The translations under genes and the position numbers were made by a program. Below, piece by piece: positions 32,531 through 35,624 of a DNA stretch of 35,624 nucleotides; position 1 is the stretch's first letter, and the number at the start of each line of letters is the position of its first letter. The notes under the pieces were generated by a model. The model was given only the letters and a program-made list of their open reading frames with translations. It ran no database searches and was not told the DNA's origin. The stretch is taken from contig CAYLJO010000040.1 of assembly GCA_964383905.1 (NCBI GenBank), positions 1-35,624 of the forward strand, read 5' to 3'. Origin of the DNA: CAYLJO01 sp964383905. GTDB lineage: Bacteria > Acidobacteriota > Blastocatellia > Pyrinomonadales > Pyrinomonadaceae.

Positions 32531-33572
32531 CGTTAGCCCGTCGCAGTCTTTCGCCGACGGCATAAAGCACACTCTCGACTTCAAAATTCATGCAAATCCA
32601 GCGCGAGCATGAGCGGCGATGACAATCCGTGCGGCACCCGATGTCAAGGCGTTCGATACAGACGTCGCCGGGAAACGGGCTGCCGTTGCGCCACCACTCG
32701 GTCGGGCCGAAGAGACCCGCCACGGGAGCACGGGCCGCCGCTGCCAGGTGCGTCGGGCCGGTGTCGCCGCCGACATAGAGGCGTGCGCGCTGGGCCAGAG
32801 CGAAGAAACCTTTTAGAGAAAGGCACGCGGCTCGTGCCCTGCCCGAACGGCTCGTATTAATCACCCTGCCGGCCACTTCCTGCTCGCCGGGACCGTAGGT
32901 AACTATTGAGTATAGGCCGTGTTGCGCCCACAACTCGTCGGCCAGCGCGCCAAAGCGCTCGGCGCCCCACAATTTCGTCGGCCAGCCACCACCCGGGTTC
33001 AGAATCGCGTACCGCCCGCCGGTAAATGAGACGGCCGCTTCCGCCTCCAACCGGTGCGCTCGCGTTATCCCAATTGGAAACTCAAACTCGGCCGGGTCTG
33101 CGGGAACAGTGATGCCCAACGCCCCTGAAACTAGTGCGAGGTTCACGACAATGATATGCTCGTTGGCGGGGGGGCGCACCGCCTTTGTGAGCAAGAAACG
33201 GCTTCCGGGCTCGCGCAACCCCTCGCGCGAGAAACCGTAAACACGGCGGGCGCCGGACAGGCGAGCAATAGCTGCGGATTTAAAGAGTCCCTGGAAATCG
33301 AGCGCGGCATCGAAGGTTGAGGCGCGTAACCGACGTAACTGCTGGCGCGGTGCCAACAGCGTCTCCCCAGACATCGGCCAGCGCCTCAGCGCCTTCGTGT
33401 CCACTTCGATGAGATGATCCAGCGACGGGTTGTCTTTCAGTATCTCGGCCGCCTGTCGCTCCACCACCCACGAGATTTCAGCACGCGGCAATGCACGCCG
33501 GATCGCCGCCAGTGACGGCAACGTGTGCACGACGTCCCCGATGCTCCCCAGTTTGACGATGAGAATACGCAT
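32496..33572 (-). CDS. ADP-heptose:LPS heptosyltransferase (GT9 family)
   Basis: A 358-residue glycosyltransferase. The N-terminus RILIVKLGSIGDVVHTLPSLAAIRRALP and the acceptor-domain motifs NPGGGWPTKLW and YVGGDTGPTHLAAAARAPVAGLFGPT are diagnostic of the WaaC/WaaF/RfaQ group, which add heptose to the LPS core. The position is closest to WaaC by order, but specificity cannot be read. ATG 33572 is chosen because the family starts directly with MRILIVK. The C-terminus contains CRTDCHRRSC, a Cys cluster common in this group. Confidence 0.92.
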   Translation of the reverse strand: MRILIVKLGSIGDVVHTLPSLAAIRRALPRAEISWVVERQAAEILKDNPSLDHLIEVDTKALRRWPMSGETLLAPRQQLRRLRASTFDAALDFQGLFKSAAIARLSGARRVYGFSREGLREPGSRFLLTKAVRPPANEHIIVVNLALVSGALGITVPADPAEFEFPIGITRAHRLEAEAAVSFTGGRYAILNPGGGWPTKLWGAERFGALADELWAQHGLYSIVTYGPGEQEVAGRVINTSRSGRARAACLSLKGFFALAQRARLYVGGDTGPTHLAAAARAPVAGLFGPTEWWRNGSPFPGDVCIERLDIGCRTDCHRRSCSRWICMNFEVESVLYAVGERLRRANDVERTESTTFA

Positions 33573-33613
33573 AAAAACAGTGACCGGCGGGCGATAAGAT
33601 AACCCCGCTCTCG

Positions 33614-34129
33614 TCACTTGTCACCCGTCACTCTCCTGAACATTTCCGTGCTCGAGTGGTCTTTCGGGTCGCCGACGATTGCCACGCGACCACCGTAGGA
33701 TCGTACCACATCGCGCTCGGGAACACTCTCTTCCGTATAATCTGTTCCCTTGGCATGAATGTCAGGGCGGATCGCGCGAATCAAGGCTTCGATGGTCGGC
33801 TCCGGAAAGATCGTGACGAAATCCACGGCGCGCAGGGAGGCAATGATTTCGGCGCGCTCCCGCTCACAGACGAACGGGCGACCCTCGCCTTTCAGAACGC
33901 GCACCTGTTTGTCGGAGTTGACCCCGACAATAAGCATGTCGCCGAGCGAGCGCGCGCCTTCCAGGTAGCGCACGTGGCCGGCGTGCAGAATGTCGAAGCA
34001 GCCGTTGGCGAAGACGACCCTCGCGCCATGCTTGCGCGCGATCGCCACTCGCGCGATCAAACGGTTGCGATCAAGAATGCGCGAAGCGGCGTCACCCCTT
34101 GACTGCGCTTCGGGTGCGTACGTGCTCAT
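33614..34129 (-). CDS. rfaE2: D-glycero-beta-D-manno-heptose-1-phosphate adenylyltransferase
   Basis: A 171-residue nucleotidyltransferase equal to the C-terminal half of HldE. The motif ANGCFDILHAGHVRYLE (GxFDxxHxGH) binds ATP; GVNSDKQVRVLKG and the ISSTxx-like HSSTEMFRR are present. It makes ADP-heptose from heptose-1-phosphate. ATG 34129 is chosen: a G-rich ribosome site lies just upstream and its ATGA overlaps the stop of the kinase gene. Confidence 0.94.
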   Translation of the reverse strand: MSTYAPEAQSRGDAASRILDRNRLIARVAIARKHGARVVFANGCFDILHAGHVRYLEGARSLGDMLIVGVNSDKQVRVLKGEGRPFVCERERAEIIASLRAVDFVTIFPEPTIEALIRAIRPDIHAKGTDYTEESVPERDVVRSYGGRVAIVGDPKDHSSTEMFRRVTGDK

Positions 34130-35148
34130 AATTCCCCCCACCGTATGACAGAAGAGAGAAGCTCCCCGCCATTGATTGAGGCGGTGCCGCGCTTCATAAC
34201 GACAAGGCCGCCAGCGTGGTTGGCGAGCCGGGCGGCGTCGGGGAAGGAAGCGCCCGAAGCCAGCGCCAGCGCATAAGTGGCGATCACCGTATCGCCCGCG
34301 CCGGTAACATCGACGGGTTCGCGCGCGCCAACGGCTTCGATATGTAAAGGCTCTTTGCCAGCTTCGAAAAGCATCATGCCGTGACTGCCTTGCGTGATGA
34401 GCAGCGCCTGATGGCCCAGTTGCTTGCGCAGTTCCACCCCCGCGTCCCTTAACGTCGCTTCACCCCCGAGTTGCCGGCCGAGCAGTTGTTCCACCTCATT
34501 CTCGTTGGGAGTCGCGGACGTGAAATCAGGAAAATGCGCCAGCTTAAAACGTGAGTCAATAATCACAGGAATACCGCGCTTCTGCTTTGCTTCACGCGCC
34601 GTCCCGGCTATTTCAGCATCGGCCACCCCGTAGTTGTAATCCGAGATGATCACGGCATTGGCCGCCACCGCCTCTTTGCGCATGAGCATGAGTAACTGCT
34701 CGCGCAACCGCGGGTCGGCCAATGGACCCCCCTCATAGTCTACGCGGATTACCTGCTGGCGGGTTGAATGAATTTGCCCGGCGAGGATACGAACCTTTGT
34801 GGTCGTGCGCCACGCCCGTGACGTGATAATGTTACTACAATCGACCCCCGCCGTACGGAGCCTATCGAGCAGTGCCAGACCCTCCGGGTCTTCGCCGACG
34901 ACTCCGATCAGAAGGGCGTGGGCGCCCAATGAGGCAAGGTTGGCGGCGCAATTTGCCGCGCCGCCGGGCAGCGTTTCCGTCCGCTCGTGGCGCAGAATCA
35001 TGACGGGGGCTTCGCGCGAGACGCGACTGATCTCGCCATAAAGGAACTGGTCGGCGAGCGCGTCGCCGACCACCGCGATACGGCGTTGCGTAAAGCGGCG
35101 CACGATCTCCGACAGCCGCTCCTGCTGCGGCGTTAGCCCGCGACTCAC
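34126..35148 (-). CDS. rfaE1: D-glycero-beta-D-manno-heptose-7-phosphate kinase
   Basis: A 340-residue ribokinase-fold enzyme equal to the N-terminal half of HldE. It has RIAVVGDALADQFLYGEISRVSREAPV, LPGGAANCAANLASLGA and the catalytic DVTGAGDTVIATYALALA. It phosphorylates the C1 position to give heptose-1,7-bisphosphate, which GmhB then dephosphorylates. It overlaps gmhB at its start and rfaE2 at its stop by four bases each, so the three are translationally coupled. Confidence 0.95.
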   Translation of the reverse strand: MSRGLTPQQERLSEIVRRFTQRRIAVVGDALADQFLYGEISRVSREAPVMILRHERTETLPGGAANCAANLASLGAHALLIGVVGEDPEGLALLDRLRTAGVDCSNIITSRAWRTTTKVRILAGQIHSTRQQVIRVDYEGGPLADPRLREQLLMLMRKEAVAANAVIISDYNYGVADAEIAGTAREAKQKRGIPVIIDSRFKLAHFPDFTSATPNENEVEQLLGRQLGGEATLRDAGVELRKQLGHQALLITQGSHGMMLFEAGKEPLHIEAVGAREPVDVTGAGDTVIATYALALASGASFPDAARLANHAGGLVVMKRGTASINGGELLSSVIRWGEL

Positions 35149-35624
35149 GCTTTTACCCTCGCCCCCTCATTGATAATGAATCGGACGGCCTCAAGCAGGT
35201 CTTCCGCAACCCTATCGGGCTCATGCTTCCAGCCTGCGCGCTGGTATTCCCATTCGCCGCGTCCGTAGCCGCTCAGAACAAACGCCGCACGGACGCCTGC
35301 GTTCCGCGCCATCTCAATATCACTGTAACGGTCGCCGATCATCCAGCTCTCCGCAAGATTAATATCAAATTCCTGGGCGGCGCGGAGAATCAAGCCCGGC
35401 TTCGGCTTCCGGCAATCACACTCGTAACGATAGGGTGGTTCCCCGACCGACGGATGATGCGCGCAGTAGTAGATCGCATCAAGGCGCGCCCCGCCCCTGT
35501 GCAAAACCTCCTTGAGAAGGTCGTGAACCGTGCCGACCATCTCTTCCGTAAAGTAACCCCTTGCGACGCCCGCCTGATTCGTCACGAGGATGGCGAGCCA
35601 GCCCGCATCATTCAAGAGACGCAC
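35145..35624 (-). CDS. gmhB: D,D-heptose 1,7-bisphosphate phosphatase, partial
   Basis: 159 residues of a HAD-family phosphatase; the N-terminus, with the catalytic DxDGT, lies beyond the window edge, so the Met at the visible start is internal. LVTNQAGVARG, the zinc-binding CAHHP...CDCRKPKPGLI loop and SWMIGDRYSDIEMARNAG identify GmhB. It removes the C7 phosphate in the ADP-heptose pathway. It is the first visible gene of the operon gmhB-rfaE1-rfaE2-heptosyltransferase; gmhA and hldD are expected upstream or elsewhere. Confidence 0.93.
   Translation of the reverse strand: MRLLNDAGWLAILVTNQAGVARGYFTEEMVGTVHDLLKEVLHRGGARLDAIYYCAHHPSVGEPPYRYECDCRKPKPGLILRAAQEFDINLAESWMIGDRYSDIEMARNAGVRAAFVLSGYGRGEWEYQRAGWKHEPDRVAEDLLEAVRFIINEGARVKA

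Overview
The window looks like a chromosomal segment of a moderately GC-rich Gram-negative bacterium. An ADP-heptose/LPS core cluster sits beside a Gram-positive-style pyrR, a bacterial Ser/Thr kinase, inositol-phosphate synthase and many small dispersed palindromes. This mix fits Acidobacteriota (perhaps Blastocatellia), but the assignment is inference from gene content only. Most of the window is housekeeping. The accessory or mobile parts are bases 1-2270 and 9324-10090.

Bases 1-2270 hold three cassette-like genes: a ClpX-type zinc-finger protein, a DinB-fold protein and a Tat-exported intradiol dioxygenase. Each is followed by an imperfect dyad with integron attC-like boxes, so this may be the end of an integron cassette array. 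Then come pyrR, a strong intrinsic terminator, pyrB and pyrC (2398-5400), a secreted glycine-zipper protein and a secreted type-B carboxylesterase on the minus strand. Repeat-rich intergenic DNA separates these.

The standout is at 9324-10090 on the minus strand: a tRNA-Leu(UAA) gene split after U34 by a 684-nt group I intron. The intron keeps recognisable P1, P3, P4, P6, P7 and P9 pairings and the terminal G. Its P5 region carries an HNH endonuclease gene whose last codons overlap the ribozyme core. A divergent promoter with a perfect 7-bp inverted-repeat operator drives a fur-family regulator next door.

From 10215 to 22297 the plus strand reads fur, a [2Fe-2S] ferredoxin, an M28 peptidase lipoprotein, a universal stress protein, an isopropylmalate/isocitrate-type dehydrogenase, a membrane TPR-like protein, a transmembrane Ser/Thr kinase, cinA, plsY, gpsA, smpB and pepA. 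plsY and gpsA supply glycerol-3-phosphate and lysophosphatidate for phospholipids. A repeat-rich gap (22298-23159) precedes a membrane J-protein coupled to a YfcE-like phosphoesterase, then a small unknown protein coupled to a secreted HEAT-repeat protein.

The minus strand from 26109 to the end carries a stand-alone Clp-D2-like AAA+ ATPase, myo-inositol-1-phosphate synthase, an AraC regulator, a glycerophosphodiesterase, a DUF3108 protein, an isoprenylcysteine-methyltransferase-like membrane protein, a heptosyltransferase, separate hldE-C and hldE-N homologues, and gmhB running off the window. Read in transcription order (35624 towards 31083), this is a compact LPS-heptose synthesis and transfer operon.
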